A program made the position numbers and the translations under genes. Positions 1 through 8,335 of a stretch of DNA of 56,437 bases are shown here, piece by piece. The notes under the pieces are model-generated. The model ran no database searches, was not told the origin of the DNA, and saw only the letters and a list, made by a program, of their open reading frames with translations. Origin of the DNA: Magnetospirillum sp. 64-120 (GTDB lineage: Bacteria > Pseudomonadota > Alphaproteobacteria > Rhodospirillales > Magnetospirillaceae); the NCBI GenBank assembly GCA_001898825.1, contig MKVK01000044.1, positions 1-56,437 of the forward strand, written 5' to 3'. Position 1 is the first letter of the stretch; every line of letters starts with the position of its first letter.

Positions 1-1
1 G

Positions 2-166
2 CGGTACTGCCCGGCCGGCGTCTACGAAATCGTCGACGGCCCGGCGCTCAGGATCAACGCCCAGAACTGCGTCCACTGCAAGACCTGCGACATCAAGGAC
101 CCCACCCAGAACATCAACTGGACGGTGCCCGAGGGGGGTGGCGGACCCAATTATCCGAACATGTAA
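2..166 (+). CDS. Electron transfer flavoprotein-ubiquinone oxidoreductase, C-terminal end (partial)
   Basis: Only the last 54 codons are in the window; the reading frame is open from base 2. The fragment carries the C-P-A-G-V-Y-E segment and the cluster C-V-H-C-K-T-C-D followed by [10 protein letters not shown], then the usual ending with a Gly-rich P-N-Y-P-N-M tail. These Cys residues are the ligands of the single [4Fe-4S] cluster of ETF-QO. The enzyme is a membrane-associated flavoprotein that passes electrons from ETF (fatty-acid and amino-acid dehydrogenation) to ubiquinone. The match to the family C-terminus is close to complete, so the identity is firm although the FAD domain lies outside the window. 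A strong terminator follows the stop codon. Confidence 0.93.
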   Translation, partial: RYCPAGVYEIVDGPALRINAQNCVHCKTCDIKDPTQNINWTVPEGGGGPNYPNM

Positions 167-177
167 GGACGGCAATA

Positions 178-213
178 CCGCCCGCAAGCCAAGCTTGCGG
201 GCGGCTTTTCTTT
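178..213 (+). terminator. Rho-independent terminator after ETF-QO
   Basis: An 11-bp perfect stem (178-188 with 194-204, extendable by one pair) with a very short loop is followed by CTTTTCTTT. It starts 12 bases after the ETF-QO stop codon, so it most likely ends that transcript. Confidence 0.85.
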
Positions 214-297
214 GGTCGTGGCGTCTGGCCGGGAAATCGCTATTATGGGTGCCTGCTCTTGGGTGCGGCGCAGCATCCGGTTTAAGGCAAGGTGACG

Positions 298-2031
298 ATG
301 ACGCGGTGGTGGAATTTGGTGCCGTTGCGCTTGGCGACGGTTGCCGTGGTAAGTGGTTTGGCATGGTCGTGCTCGCCCCAGGGCGAGGGCCCCAAGGACA
401 GCCAAAAAGGCCGGCCGGCGGGGCTTGCTGCGGGCTATAGCGGCCTGGGCGCCTATTTGGCCGGCCGCATGGCGCAAGGCCAAGGCGACACCGCCGCCGC
501 CGCCGACTTCCTGGCCGCCGCCCTGGCCCGCGATCCCGACAATGTGGACCTGCTGCAGCGCACCTTCACCTTGATGATCGCCGAAGGCCGGGTCGACGCC
601 GCCATCCCGCTGGCACTGCGTCTGCAGGATCTGGATTCCGACGCCGCCATGCCGGTCTTGGTCGCCGGCCTGGACGACGTGCGCAAGGGATTGATGGCAA
701 AGGCCGAAAGCCGTTTTGCCGCCCTGCCGCAGCGCGGACTGAATTCCTTGGTCGCCCCGCTGATGACCGCGTGGTCGCTGGTCGGCCAGGGCCGTTACGA
801 CCAAGCCTTGACCGCCCTGGAACCGCTGAACAACACCAAGGGCTTCGCCGGGGTCAAGATTTACCACACCGCCCTGATCCAGGAACTGGCCGGCCGCATC
901 GCCGAGGCGGAAGCCAGCTATGCCCAGGGTCTGGCCGGGCAATTGTCCATCCGTGGCATCGAAGCCACGGGCAGCCTGCTGCAGCGACAGGGCCGATTGG
1001 ACGATGCCAAGGCGCTTTATCAGCGCTACCACCAAGAACATCCCGACACCTTGCTGTTCGACGGCGACAAGCTGGCCCGCCAGGGCAGCAACGTCGCTCC
1101 GCTGGTTCCCGACGCCCAGTCGGGCATGGCCGAAGCCATGTTCGACATCGCCACCCTGATGCGCCAGGGCAACGGTCAGGATGCCGCCATCATCTTCACC
1201 CAGCTGGCCCTGAGCCTGCGTTCGGATTTCCCGCTGGCCCGCGCCGTCCTGGGCGACATGCTGTCGGCACAGGACCATTTCGAGGTCGCCAATCAGGTTT
1301 ACGGCGGCATCGCCCCCTCGTCCCCGGCCCATGCCTATGCCCAGATGCGGCTGGCCATGAACGAGGAAGAGATGAACCTGACCGAGCAGGCCCTGTCCCG
1401 CTTGAATAAGCTGGCCGCCGACAAGCCGGAAAGCCTGGACCCGCTGGTCACCAAGGGTGACATCCTGCGCCGCAAGAAGCGTTTCTCGGAAGCCGCCCAG
1501 GCTTATGGCGAGGCGGTGGCCCGGGCCGGCAAGGATCTGTCGACCCAGCATTGGCCGCTGCTTTACAGCCAGGGCATCTGCCTGGAACGCACCAAGCAGT
1601 GGGCCAAGGCCGAAGCCGCCTTCAAGAAGGCGCTGGAGCTGAAGCCCGACCAGCCCGACGTGCTGAATTACCTGGGCTACACCTGGGTGGACGCCGGCAC
1701 CAACCTGCAAGAAGGCCGCGCCATGTTGGAGAAAGCCGCGTCGCTGCGGCCGCGCGACGGCGCCATCATCGATTCCCTGGGCTGGGCGCTGTATCGCCTG
1801 GGTGAATACCAGGACGCCGTCAAGGTGTTGGAACGCGCCGTCGAGCTGAAGGCCGAGGACCCCACCATCAACGACCATCTGGGCGACGCTTATTGGCAGG
1901 TGGGCCGTGTGACCGAAGCCATGTTCCAATGGAAGCGCGCCATGGGACTGGACCCCGAACCGGAACAGATCGAACCGCTGAAGGAAAAAATCCGCAGCGG
2001 TCAGCCTCCCGCACTGCCGCTGGCCAAGTGA
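298..2031 (+). CDS. Tetratricopeptide-repeat protein, probably membrane-anchored or periplasmic
   Basis: The 577-residue protein has a hydrophobic N-terminal segment (about residues 7-24) ending in A-W-S-C. This resembles a lipoprotein signal, but the lipobox is imperfect, with Ala instead of Leu at -3. The rest is a long series of helical TPR units. The clearest are near the C-terminus: A-x-A-A-F-x-K-A-L-E-L-K-P-D-x-P-D-V-L-N-Y-L-G-Y, then two more with L-G-D-A-Y-W-Q-V-G. TPR arrays bind partner proteins; no enzymatic domain is visible. The ATG at 298 has AAGG five bases upstream; a GTG at 292 in the same frame is possible. The stop codon overlaps the ispE start by one base, so the two are cotranscribed. 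The pairing suggests only shared expression; the specific role is unknown. Confidence 0.85.
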   Translation: MTRWWNLVPLRLATVAVVSGLAWSCSPQGEGPKDSQKGRPAGLAAGYSGLGAYLAGRMAQGQGDTAAAADFLAAALARDPDNVDLLQRTFTLMIAEGRVDAAIPLALRLQDLDSDAAMPVLVAGLDDVRKGLMAKAESRFAALPQRGLNSLVAPLMTAWSLVGQGRYDQALTALEPLNNTKGFAGVKIYHTALIQELAGRIAEAEASYAQGLAGQLSIRGIEATGSLLQRQGRLDDAKALYQRYHQEHPDTLLFDGDKLARQGSNVAPLVPDAQSGMAEAMFDIATLMRQGNGQDAAIIFTQLALSLRSDFPLARAVLGDMLSAQDHFEVANQVYGGIAPSSPAHAYAQMRLAMNEEEMNLTEQALSRLNKLAADKPESLDPLVTKGDILRRKKRFSEAAQAYGEAVARAGKDLSTQHWPLLYSQGICLERTKQWAKAEAAFKKALELKPDQPDVLNYLGYTWVDAGTNLQEGRAMLEKAASLRPRDGAIIDSLGWALYRLGEYQDAVKVLERAVELKAEDPTINDHLGDAYWQVGRVTEAMFQWKRAMGLDPEPEQIEPLKEKIRSGQPPALPLAK

Positions 2032-2900
2032 TGCCGCCCGTCAGTGTTGACGCCTGGGCCAAGGTCAACCTGTTCCTGCACGTCACCGGCAAACGCGACG
2101 ACGGCTATCACCTGTTGGATTCCCTGGTGGTGTTCGCCGGTATCGGCGACACCGTCGCGGTGGCCCCCGCCGAATCCCTGGGCCTGACGGTAACCGGCCC
2201 CACCGCGCCGTTGCTGGACGATCTGGACGGCGACAACATCGTGCTGACCGCGGCGCGCAAGTTGGCCACCCTGTGTGGCGTCCAGGCCAATGCCCACATC
2301 ACCCTGACCAAACGCCTGCCGGTGGCCGCCGGTATCGGCGGCGGGTCGGCCGACGCCGCCGCCGCCCTGCGGGCGCTGATGACTTTGTGGCAGGTCAGCC
2401 CCAACACCACGCGACTACACGACCTGGCCCTGTCATTGGGTGCCGACGTGCCGGTCTGCCTGCGCGGCACCCCCACCCGCATGTTCGGTATCGGCGAGAA
2501 ACTGGAAGCGGCCCCCACTCTGCCACCTGCTTGGCTGGTGCTGGTCAATCCCCGTATCGGCCTTTCCACCCCGGCGGTGTTCAAGGCCCGCCAGGGATGT
2601 TTCCGCGACGCCCTGCCGTTGACCAACGCCCCCCGCGATGCCGCGGATCTGGCCGTCCAATTGCGTTACCGCGCCAACGATTTGGCCGCTGCCGCCCAAT
2701 CCCTGGTCCCGGAAATCACCCAGGCGCTGGATTTGCTGAACAACACCCCGAATTGCCTGTTGGCCCGCATGTCGGGCAGCGGCGCCACCTGCTTCGGCCT
2801 TTATGCCGACCCCGCTTCGGCCCAAGCCGCAGCCAGCCAAATCCTGTCCCACCGCCCCGGTTGGTGGTGCCATGCGGCACCGATGCTTTCCACCCCTTGA
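2031..2900 (+). CDS. ispE: 4-diphosphocytidyl-2-C-methyl-D-erythritol kinase
   Basis: IspE phosphorylates the 2-hydroxyl of CDP-methylerythritol with ATP in the cytosolic MEP pathway to isoprenoid precursors. The 289-residue protein has the normal family length. It shows the N-terminal A-W-A-K-V-N-L-F-L with catalytic Lys11, the GHMP-kinase ATP loop P-V-A-A-G-I-G-G-G-S-A-D-A-A at about residues 97-110, the L-G-A-D-V-P-V-C-L segment with the catalytic Asp, and a C-terminal M-S-G-S-G-A-T-C-F-G-L motif. The ATG overlaps the TGA of the TPR gene (TGATG), indicating translational coupling. The -35 box of the tRNA-Gln promoter overlaps its stop codon. Confidence 0.96.
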   Translation: MPPVSVDAWAKVNLFLHVTGKRDDGYHLLDSLVVFAGIGDTVAVAPAESLGLTVTGPTAPLLDDLDGDNIVLTAARKLATLCGVQANAHITLTKRLPVAAGIGGGSADAAAALRALMTLWQVSPNTTRLHDLALSLGADVPVCLRGTPTRMFGIGEKLEAAPTLPPAWLVLVNPRIGLSTPAVFKARQGCFRDALPLTNAPRDAADLAVQLRYRANDLAAAAQSLVPEITQALDLLNNTPNCLLARMSGSGATCFGLYADPASAQAAASQILSHRPGWWCHAAPMLSTP

Positions 2901-2925
2901 AACCGGCTGCGGTTCCGATTATGGT
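2897..2925 (+). promoter_or_regulatory. Sigma-70-type promoter for tRNA-Gln
   Basis: TTGAAA (2897-2902) and TATGGT (2920-2925) are separated by 17 bases. The predicted start is about 6-8 bases before the tRNA. The -35 box overlaps the ispE stop codon. Assigned by consensus only. Confidence 0.6.
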
Positions 2926-2937
2926 GCGCCTCCCAGT

Positions 2938-3012
2938 TGGGGCGTCGCCAAGCGGTAAGGCACCGGTTTTTGGTACCGGCATTCCCAGGTTCGAATCCTG
3001 GCGCCCCAGCCA
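2938..3012 (+). tRNA. tRNA-Gln (anticodon UUG), CCA encoded
   Basis: Acceptor arms 2938-2944 and 3002-3008 pair over 7 bp. The anticodon stem 2963-2967 with 2975-2979 encloses a 7-base loop whose middle bases 2970-2972 read TTG. The T-arm carries GGTTCGAATCC. Discriminator G is at 3009 and a genomic CCA at 3010-3012. UUG reads glutamine codons CAA and CAG. Confidence 0.96.
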
Positions 3013-3217
3013 CCTTTCCCATCCCAGGAAATCCGCGGCTTTCACCGTCCCGAATCGGGCGTGTGGAGCAGTCCCGTGTAGCAACACGGAAACGCCGATG
3101 TCTGTTGCCCAGCACACGAATTGCTGCATAGCAAAAAATATTGGGACAGAGTTCCGGCTGTCGATTAGCCTGAATGGCGCGGGCTATTGAATAGCCGAAT
3201 CCGGGTGCGGACCGACA

Positions 3218-4057
3218 ATGCCTATTTTCTATTTACGTCGCCTGACCGGCAAGCATCGGTCAGCCCAAGCCAACCGGCACCTTGGCAGGGTTCTCGCCTT
3301 CGTTGCCGGAGCCACCAACGCGGGTGGATTTTTGGCGGTCCATCAATACACCTCTCATATGACCGGCATTTTATCGGGAATGGCCGACAATTTAGCCATC
3401 AACAACCTCGGCTTGGCGATGATTGGGGGGGCCGCCCTGGTATCCTTTGTCGCCGGTTCGGCATACTCGGCGATTCTGATTAACTGGGGGCGGCATCATC
3501 GCACCCAGAGCGAGTTCGCCTATCCGCTGTTATGGGAAGCTCTGCTCTTGCTGTGCTTCGGGTTGATGGGCGGCTACCTGGATGGACGTCAGACGGGATT
3601 GGGCGTGCCGATTACGGTGATGCTTCTCTGCTTCATAATGGGGCTGCAGAACGCAATCATCACCAAGATTTCCCACGCGGAAATCAGGACCACCCACATG
3701 ACGGGCATCATTACCGACATCGGCATCGAGATCGGCAAGATCGTTTACATCAACTCATCGACCGAAACCGAACGCTACAAGCCGGTCCGCGCTAATTGGC
3801 GGAAAATCCGGCTCATGGGCTCGCTGTTGGCCTCGTTCACCGTTGGCGGTCTGCTTGGAGCCCTGGGCTTTAAGCACATCGGCTATGCCTCCACCCTCCC
3901 ATTGGCCCTGTTTCTGGTCTTGTTGGCGAGCGTTCCCCTGGTTGACGATATCCGGTTGCGCAGCCGGCTGACCCTGGGCCGGTTCCGCACCCGACGCCGG
4001 GAAACCGACCACCCCGGTAAACCGGATTCGCAAACAGGCGACGATCCACCGCCGTGA
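3218..4057 (+). CDS. DUF1275 (YoaK-like) inner-membrane protein
   Basis: The 279-residue protein has about six hydrophobic segments. It shows the DUF1275 signatures A-F-V-A-G-A-T-N-A-G-G-F near residue 30, T-S-H-M-T-G-I-L-S-G-M near 47-57 and a second T-H-M-T-G-I-I-T-D-I-G near 165, which mark the internal duplication of the family. Function is unknown across the family; some members have been linked to drug efflux or membrane stress. Codon use is unlike its neighbours: TTA and ATA codons and more A/T third positions than nearby genes. It sits just after a tRNA gene, so recent acquisition is possible, but no repeat of the tRNA 3' end was found downstream. The 205 bases upstream hold no gene, only a short hairpin at 3074-3089. 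Confidence 0.88.
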   Translation: MPIFYLRRLTGKHRSAQANRHLGRVLAFVAGATNAGGFLAVHQYTSHMTGILSGMADNLAINNLGLAMIGGAALVSFVAGSAYSAILINWGRHHRTQSEFAYPLLWEALLLLCFGLMGGYLDGRQTGLGVPITVMLLCFIMGLQNAIITKISHAEIRTTHMTGIITDIGIEIGKIVYINSSTETERYKPVRANWRKIRLMGSLLASFTVGGLLGALGFKHIGYASTLPLALFLVLLASVPLVDDIRLRSRLTLGRFRTRRRETDHPGKPDSQTGDDPPP

Positions 4058-4131
4058 TGAGGCGGTGACCGACAGGCCTGGGTCCGGAACGGTGGACGTC
4101 CCAGCCAATTTTCCGCAGATCAAATGGGAGC

Positions 4132-4149
4132 CGGGGGCTTTCGCCCCCG
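4132..4149. terminator. GC-rich hairpin between convergent genes
   Basis: CGGGGGC-TTTC-GCCCCCG forms a perfect 7-bp stem between the DUF1275 gene and the convergent cache-domain gene. There is no strong U tract on either side, so termination activity is plausible but unproven. Confidence 0.45.
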
Positions 4150-4161
4150 CCCCGCCATGCC

Positions 4162-4644
4162 TTAGCGGTGGTAGAAACCGGCGCCGATGACGTAGTCGCC
4201 GACCTGGACCACATAGGACGTCTTGTTTTCCAGCTTGCCGGTGGCCGGATTTTTCCACAGATAGTCCACCAGGCCCGAGCCGTTGCGCTTGGCCTTCTTG
4301 ATGATTTCCTGGACGACCTTCAGGCCGGCGGCGTCGGTCATTTCCCACGAATCGCTGCCGGTACGTTCCGGACGGTAGCCGGTGGCCATGTAGACGCCCT
4401 TGGCGTCGAAGGCGAAAATGTAAAGGTCACCCTTGATCCACTTGCCCTTGGGATCGTTGAAGGCGGCAAAGGCCTTTTCCGGCCCCACCTTCTTCATGAA
4501 GGCCACGGCATCGTCCACCATGGCCTGGACTTCTTCGAAGCCATGACGGGTCGCTTGCGGCTGCTCCTTGGTCTCGGCCGCCAGGGCCGGGCTGCTCAAC
4601 AGAAAAACGCCCAACAGGGCGGCGCCCACGCGGGTGCAAAACAT
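4162..4644 (-). CDS. Exported single-cache-domain protein
   Basis: The 160-residue protein has a cleavable signal peptide (M-F-C-T-R then a hydrophobic stretch ending S-P-A-L-A-A). One small extracytoplasmic cache-type sensor domain follows. Typical features are an N-terminal helix (E-V-Q-A-M-V-D-D-A-V-A-F), the D-P-K-G-K-W-I-K-G-D-L-Y-I-F-A-F-D strand pair, and the C-terminal Y-L-W-K-N-P-A-T-G-K segment with V-V-Q-V-G-D-Y-V-I-G-A-G-F. Cache domains bind small ligands such as organic acids. Here the domain is not fused to a kinase or chemoreceptor, so it is a free periplasmic sensor-like protein whose partner is unknown. The ATG at 4644 is preferred over 4674 because AGGGAGG lies seven bases before it. 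Confidence 0.82.
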   Translation of the reverse strand: MFCTRVGAALLGVFLLSSPALAAETKEQPQATRHGFEEVQAMVDDAVAFMKKVGPEKAFAAFNDPKGKWIKGDLYIFAFDAKGVYMATGYRPERTGSDSWEMTDAAGLKVVQEIIKKAKRNGSGLVDYLWKNPATGKLENKTSYVVQVGDYVIGAGFYHR

Positions 4645-4743
4645 GGTCAACCTCCCTGAATTATGTTTTCCCATACTCTAATATAGGTTTTGTCCGGGAA
4701 CAAATATCGCGTGCGCCCTGGGCAGTGCTATAAGCGCCCGACC

Positions 4744-6123
4744 ATGCATGAACAGACGCACACCTGGAAGACCGAGATCGGGGCCATGCTGGCCTTGGGC
4801 TGGCCCATCGTCATGACCAACCTGGCCCAGATCGCCATCGGTGCCACCGACACCCTGATGATGGGCTGGCTGGGCGCCACCGATCTGGCCGCCGGCACCT
4901 TGGGGACCAACCTTTATTTCTGCTTCTTCGTCGCCGGCATCGGCCTGGTGATGGCCACCTCGCCCATGCTGGCGCAAACCTTGGGCCGGCAGCGTCATGC
5001 CGTCCGCGAATGCCGCCGCATCGTCCGCCAGGGCTTGTGGCTGGCCGCTTTTTACAGCCTGCCGGTCTGGTTGGTGTTATGGAACGCCGACACCGTGCTG
5101 CGCCTGCTGGGCCAGGAACCCGACCTGATCGAAACCGCTGTCGGCTATGCCCGTTCGGTGTGCTGGGGCATCTTGCCGGCCCTGGGCGTGGTGGCCTTGC
5201 GGTCGTTCATCGCCGCCCAGGAACGGCCCCGCGCCGCCATGGTGGTGACGGTCCTGGCGGTAGGGCTGAACGCTTTCGCCAATTGGCTGCTGATTTTCGG
5301 CCATTGGGGCTTTCCGGCCATGGGCGTTGCGGGTGCCGGCTGGGCCTCGACCGCCTCCAACCTGTTCATGTTCACGACGCTGCTGGGCTTCATCCTGCGG
5401 GACCGGCGCTTCCGCCGCTTTCACATCCTGGGTCATTTCTGGCGTCCCGACTGGCCGAAACTCAAGGAATTGCTGCGCATCGGCCTGCCCATGGGGCTGG
5501 CCATGGGCTTCGAGGTCTCGGGCTTCAACGCCGCCGCCTTCTTGATGGGGCTGATCGATTCCGCGTCCCTGGCCGCTTACGCCATCGCTTTGCAGATCGC
5601 GTCGGTGACCTTCATGGTGCCCATGGGCATCGCCCAGGCCGCCACCGTGCGGGTGGGACTGGCGGCGGGGGCCGGTGACGGCGACGGCGTGCGCAAGGCC
5701 GGCTGGACAGCCTTGATCCTGGGAACCGGCTTCATGGCGATGATGGCGGTGATCTTGTGGAGCTGGCCGCACGCTTTCGTCGGGCTGTTCCTGGACTTGT
5801 CGCACCCCGACAGCGCCGCCGTGCTGGCCCATGGCGCCGCTTTCCTGGTGGTCGCCGCCCTGTTCCAGGTGGTGGACGGCGCCCAGGTGGTGGGGGCCGG
5901 CGCGCTGCGCGGCCTGAAGGACACGCGGGTGCCCATGCTGTTCGCTGGCCTGGGCTATTGGGGACTGGGCATTCCGGTGGGCGCGCTTTTGGCCTTCCGC
6001 ACCCCCATGGCGGGGGTGGGAATCTGGGTCGGGCTGGCCTTGGGCCTGGCGGTGGTGGCGGCGCTGGTGGTCACCCGCTGGAGCCTGCGCCGCCGCCTCG
6101 GCTTGGTCATCAGCCCAAATTAG
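4744..6123 (+). CDS. MATE-family multidrug/Na+ antiporter (NorM-like)
   Basis: The 459-residue protein matches the family length of about 450-470 and has twelve predicted membrane helices in two homologous halves. The first half opens with [23 protein letters not shown], the standard NorM-type first helix. The second half repeats with [19 protein letters not shown] pumps export cationic drugs or metabolites in exchange for Na+ or H+. The first Met of the conserved region is at 4744. Its 3' end overlaps the convergent dienelactone hydrolase gene by 14 bases. No regulator is adjacent, and substrate cannot be inferred. Confidence 0.93.
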   Translation: MHEQTHTWKTEIGAMLALGWPIVMTNLAQIAIGATDTLMMGWLGATDLAAGTLGTNLYFCFFVAGIGLVMATSPMLAQTLGRQRHAVRECRRIVRQGLWLAAFYSLPVWLVLWNADTVLRLLGQEPDLIETAVGYARSVCWGILPALGVVALRSFIAAQERPRAAMVVTVLAVGLNAFANWLLIFGHWGFPAMGVAGAGWASTASNLFMFTTLLGFILRDRRFRRFHILGHFWRPDWPKLKELLRIGLPMGLAMGFEVSGFNAAAFLMGLIDSASLAAYAIALQIASVTFMVPMGIAQAATVRVGLAAGAGDGDGVRKAGWTALILGTGFMAMMAVILWSWPHAFVGLFLDLSHPDSAAVLAHGAAFLVVAALFQVVDGAQVVGAGALRGLKDTRVPMLFAGLGYWGLGIPVGALLAFRTPMAGVGIWVGLALGLAVVAALVVTRWSLRRRLGLVISPN

Positions 6124-6958
6124 CTTTCAGCCAGTCGACCATGCGGACCCATCCCGCCTGGGCCGGCATGGCGCGATAGCTGGCCCGGTAATCGGCGTTG
6201 AAGGCGTGGGGCGCGTCGGTGTAGACGACGATTTCGGACTTCACCTTGGCCGCCTTCAAGGCGCCTCGCATGCGTTCGATCGTATCTTGGGGGATACCCT
6301 GGTCGGCGCCGCCGTAAAGGCCCAGCACCGGGGCCTTCAATTGGGCGGCCACGTCCACCGGATGCTTGGGATTGTTGGCCGAGGCCTCGCCCACCAGACG
6401 GCCGTACCAGGCGATGCCGGCCTTCAGCTTGGGATTGTGGGCGGCATAAAGCCAGGTGATGCGCCCGCCCCAGCAAAAACCGGTGATCGCCAGCTTGTTG
6501 GCGTCGCCGCCATTGGCCGTCGCCCAGGCGGCGCAGGCGTCCAAGTCGGCCAGAACCTGGGCATCGGGAACCTTGGACACCAGGTCTTTGAGCAACGCCT
6601 GCACGTCTTTATAGGCGGTGGGGTCGCCCTGGCGGAAATACAGTTCCGGGGCGATGGCCAGATAACCCAGCTTGGCCAAACGGCGGCAGATGTCACGGAT
6701 ATGTTCGTGGACGCCGAAGATTTCCTGGACCACCAGAACGGTGGGCAGATTGCCGCCCATGGCCGGGCGGGCGACGTAGACCGGCAGATCGCCGATCTTC
6801 AGCGGCCCGGCGTTCAGCCCCACCTCGTCGGTGGTGATCACCTGGGCGGCGACAGGCTCGGCGGCCAGGGCGAAGCCGGTGGCAGCCAGGGCGGTGCCCA
6901 TGAAGCCACGGCGGCTGAAATCGGGGTTCAGGCTTTTCGCATCCTCGGTCATGGACAT
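6110..6958 (-). CDS. Dienelactone hydrolase family protein, Tat-exported
   Basis: The 282-residue alpha/beta-hydrolase begins with a twin-arginine signal: S-R-R-G-F-M-G near residues 15-21, a hydrophobic stretch, then V-A-A-Q. The catalytic triad is visible: nucleophile Cys in G-F-C-W-G-G, Asp in Y-G-G-A-D-Q-G and His in D-A-P-H-A-F. Family members hydrolyse dienelactones in aromatic-ring degradation, but many exported paralogues have unknown ester or lactone substrates. A GGGAGGAG sequence precedes the ATG at 6958; a second ATG at 6952 could serve instead. It overlaps the MATE gene tail to tail. Confidence 0.9.
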   Translation of the reverse strand: MSMTEDAKSLNPDFSRRGFMGTALAATGFALAAEPVAAQVITTDEVGLNAGPLKIGDLPVYVARPAMGGNLPTVLVVQEIFGVHEHIRDICRRLAKLGYLAIAPELYFRQGDPTAYKDVQALLKDLVSKVPDAQVLADLDACAAWATANGGDANKLAITGFCWGGRITWLYAAHNPKLKAGIAWYGRLVGEASANNPKHPVDVAAQLKAPVLGLYGGADQGIPQDTIERMRGALKAAKVKSEIVVYTDAPHAFNADYRASYRAMPAQAGWVRMVDWLKANLG

Positions 6959-7087
6959 CTCTCCTCCCACGGTTCTGCCCACAGTGTGGGGAGACCGGCC
7001 GCGATTTAAAAGGGGGACTTGACCATTGTCAGGGAGGATGGCCGCCCAAACGCCTAGGTTGGCGGCGTCCATTGTGGGGGGAAATCC

Positions 7088-7519
7088 ATGAAGCGCCTTG
7101 TCCTTGCCCTGCTGCTTGCCGCAACCCCGGCCCTGGCCGAGGAAGTCGGCTGCCCCGACCTGTCGCAAGCCGTCCAGGTGGGCGACTGTCCGTCTGAAGC
7201 CCAGTTGAAATATTCCTATGCCGGATATTGCAGCGACGACGCCCGCATGAACGACAAGGGCAGCGACACGTCCTGCACCAGCCTGGACGAGTTCAAGAAG
7301 CTGAAGAACCACGCACTTTGGGAAGCCGGCGACTTCCAGGGCTATCTGCAGTGCAGCCGCGCCCCCCAGGAAACCAAGGCGCTGAAATTGCTGAACCTGT
7401 CGGTGGCCCCGGCCGGCAAGCTGACCCGGGTGGTGTGCAGCTACGAAGGCGGCGCGTTGATGGTCATGCGGACGCGGCGCAATTGCCAGCAGCAGGGCGA
7501 CAAGGCCGTTTGTGATTAA
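7088..7519 (+). CDS. Small cysteine-rich periplasmic protein, unknown function
   Basis: The 143-residue protein starts with a clear signal peptide ([10 protein letters not shown], cleavage after A-L-A). The mature part holds eight cysteines at residues 22, 34, 48, 63, 89, 117, 133 and 142, an even number consistent with four disulfide bonds formed in the periplasm. No known domain or catalytic motif was recognised. The start is well placed after GGGGGGAAATCC. The last bases overlap the convergent ParA-like gene by four. Codon use is native. Confidence 0.75.
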   Translation: MKRLVLALLLAATPALAEEVGCPDLSQAVQVGDCPSEAQLKYSYAGYCSDDARMNDKGSDTSCTSLDEFKKLKNHALWEAGDFQGYLQCSRAPQETKALKLLNLSVAPAGKLTRVVCSYEGGALMVMRTRRNCQQQGDKAVCD

Positions 7520-8142
7520 TCCAACCGGGCCAGCAGTTCCAACAGCGGCGCCCATTCGGCGGCGTAATCCCGCGCCCGCCGATCCTTGGCTTCCAGCACC
7601 GACGAACCCAAGGCGGCGACGGCGGGATAGATCTGGCTGTCGCGCAGCCGGGCGACCACCGGAAAGCCCAGGGACGAAAAGAACACGTCCAACTGGTCGG
7701 TGGCCTTGGCGCCCAGACGCAGACGGTTGCCGATGATGGCGACGCTGCGCTTGTTCTTGCGCACCGCCTTGACCCCGGAAAGTTTTTTCAGGAAATGGGC
7801 GGTGGCATCCTGGTCGAAAGCGCCGGGCAGCACCGGGACCACCACCGCGTCGGCGATATTGATCAAATCTTCCACGTCCTTGTGGTGCATGGCCGCCGGA
7901 GCGTCGATGATCAGCCGGTCCAAACCTTTCGGCGCATCGCCCAGATCCTTGGACCAATCCAGCCCGGAAATGGCGGGGGCGCTGTCGGCCCGGCGCTTCA
8001 GCCAGTTCAGCGACGAACGCTGACGGTCGCAATCGGCGATGGCGGTCTTCAGCCCCATGGCGGCGAAGGACGAGGCCAGATGGGTGGCGATGGTGGTCTT
8101 GCCGCAACCGCCCTTGATGTTGCCAACCAGAACCGAAAGCAT
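7516..8142 (-). CDS. ParA/MinD-type P-loop ATPase, orphan
   Basis: The 208-residue protein begins with the deviant Walker A motif K-G-G-C-G-K-T-T (residues 10-17), followed by D-C-D-R-Q-R-S-S in the switch position and L-I-I-D-A-P-A as Walker B. These ATPases form ATP-dependent dimers that position DNA, protein clusters or organelles. No ParB, centromere-like repeat or cargo gene is next to it, so the cargo is unknown. The start at 8142 is chosen because a GGGGGG purine tract lies just upstream. It lies directly downstream of the phage-derived cassette on the same strand, separated by a palindromic repeat, so membership in that unit is uncertain. Confidence 0.88.
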   Translation of the reverse strand: MLSVLVGNIKGGCGKTTIATHLASSFAAMGLKTAIADCDRQRSSLNWLKRRADSAPAISGLDWSKDLGDAPKGLDRLIIDAPAAMHHKDVEDLINIADAVVVPVLPGAFDQDATAHFLKKLSGVKAVRKNKRSVAIIGNRLRLGAKATDQLDVFFSSLGFPVVARLRDSQIYPAVAALGSSVLEAKDRRARDYAAEWAPLLELLARLD

Positions 8143-8237
8143 CGCGCCCCCCTTTTCTTGCGTGTTGCCAACAGCGTAACACAAGCACTGGGGCGCGAAA
8201 CGTGAAGATCGCGCCCCGACCTTGTTCAGGGTCACTG

Positions 8238-8324
8238 CCGTCATGCCCGCGCAGGCGGGCATCCAGGAGTCGCGGCAAAACAGCGAAGTCCCCCCCTGGA
8301 TTCCCGCTTTCGCGAGAATGACGG
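8238..8324. repeat. Palindromic intergenic repeat (GTCAT-GCCCGC type)
   Basis: The outer arms read CCGTCATGCCCGC and, inverted, GCGAGAATGACGG. The inner arms are ATCCAGGAG and CCTGGATTC. The whole can fold into a long imperfect hairpin between the ParA-like gene and the scaffold-like gene. It belongs to a style of short extragenic palindromes ending in (T)GACGG/CCGTCA(T) that recur at 19549, 31478 and 33712. Confidence 0.7.
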
Positions 8325-8335
8325 ATTTCAGAACC

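Noticed and set aside
151-1929. Long minus-strand open frame opposite the TPR gene
   Set aside because: The plus frame has clear TPR motifs and normal codon bias. The minus frame is rich in Gly, Gln, Val and His, as expected for the antisense of high-GC coding DNA.
2938-4160. Possible integration site at the tRNA-Gln 3' end
   Set aside because: No second copy of the tRNA 3' sequence and no integrase in the region downstream.
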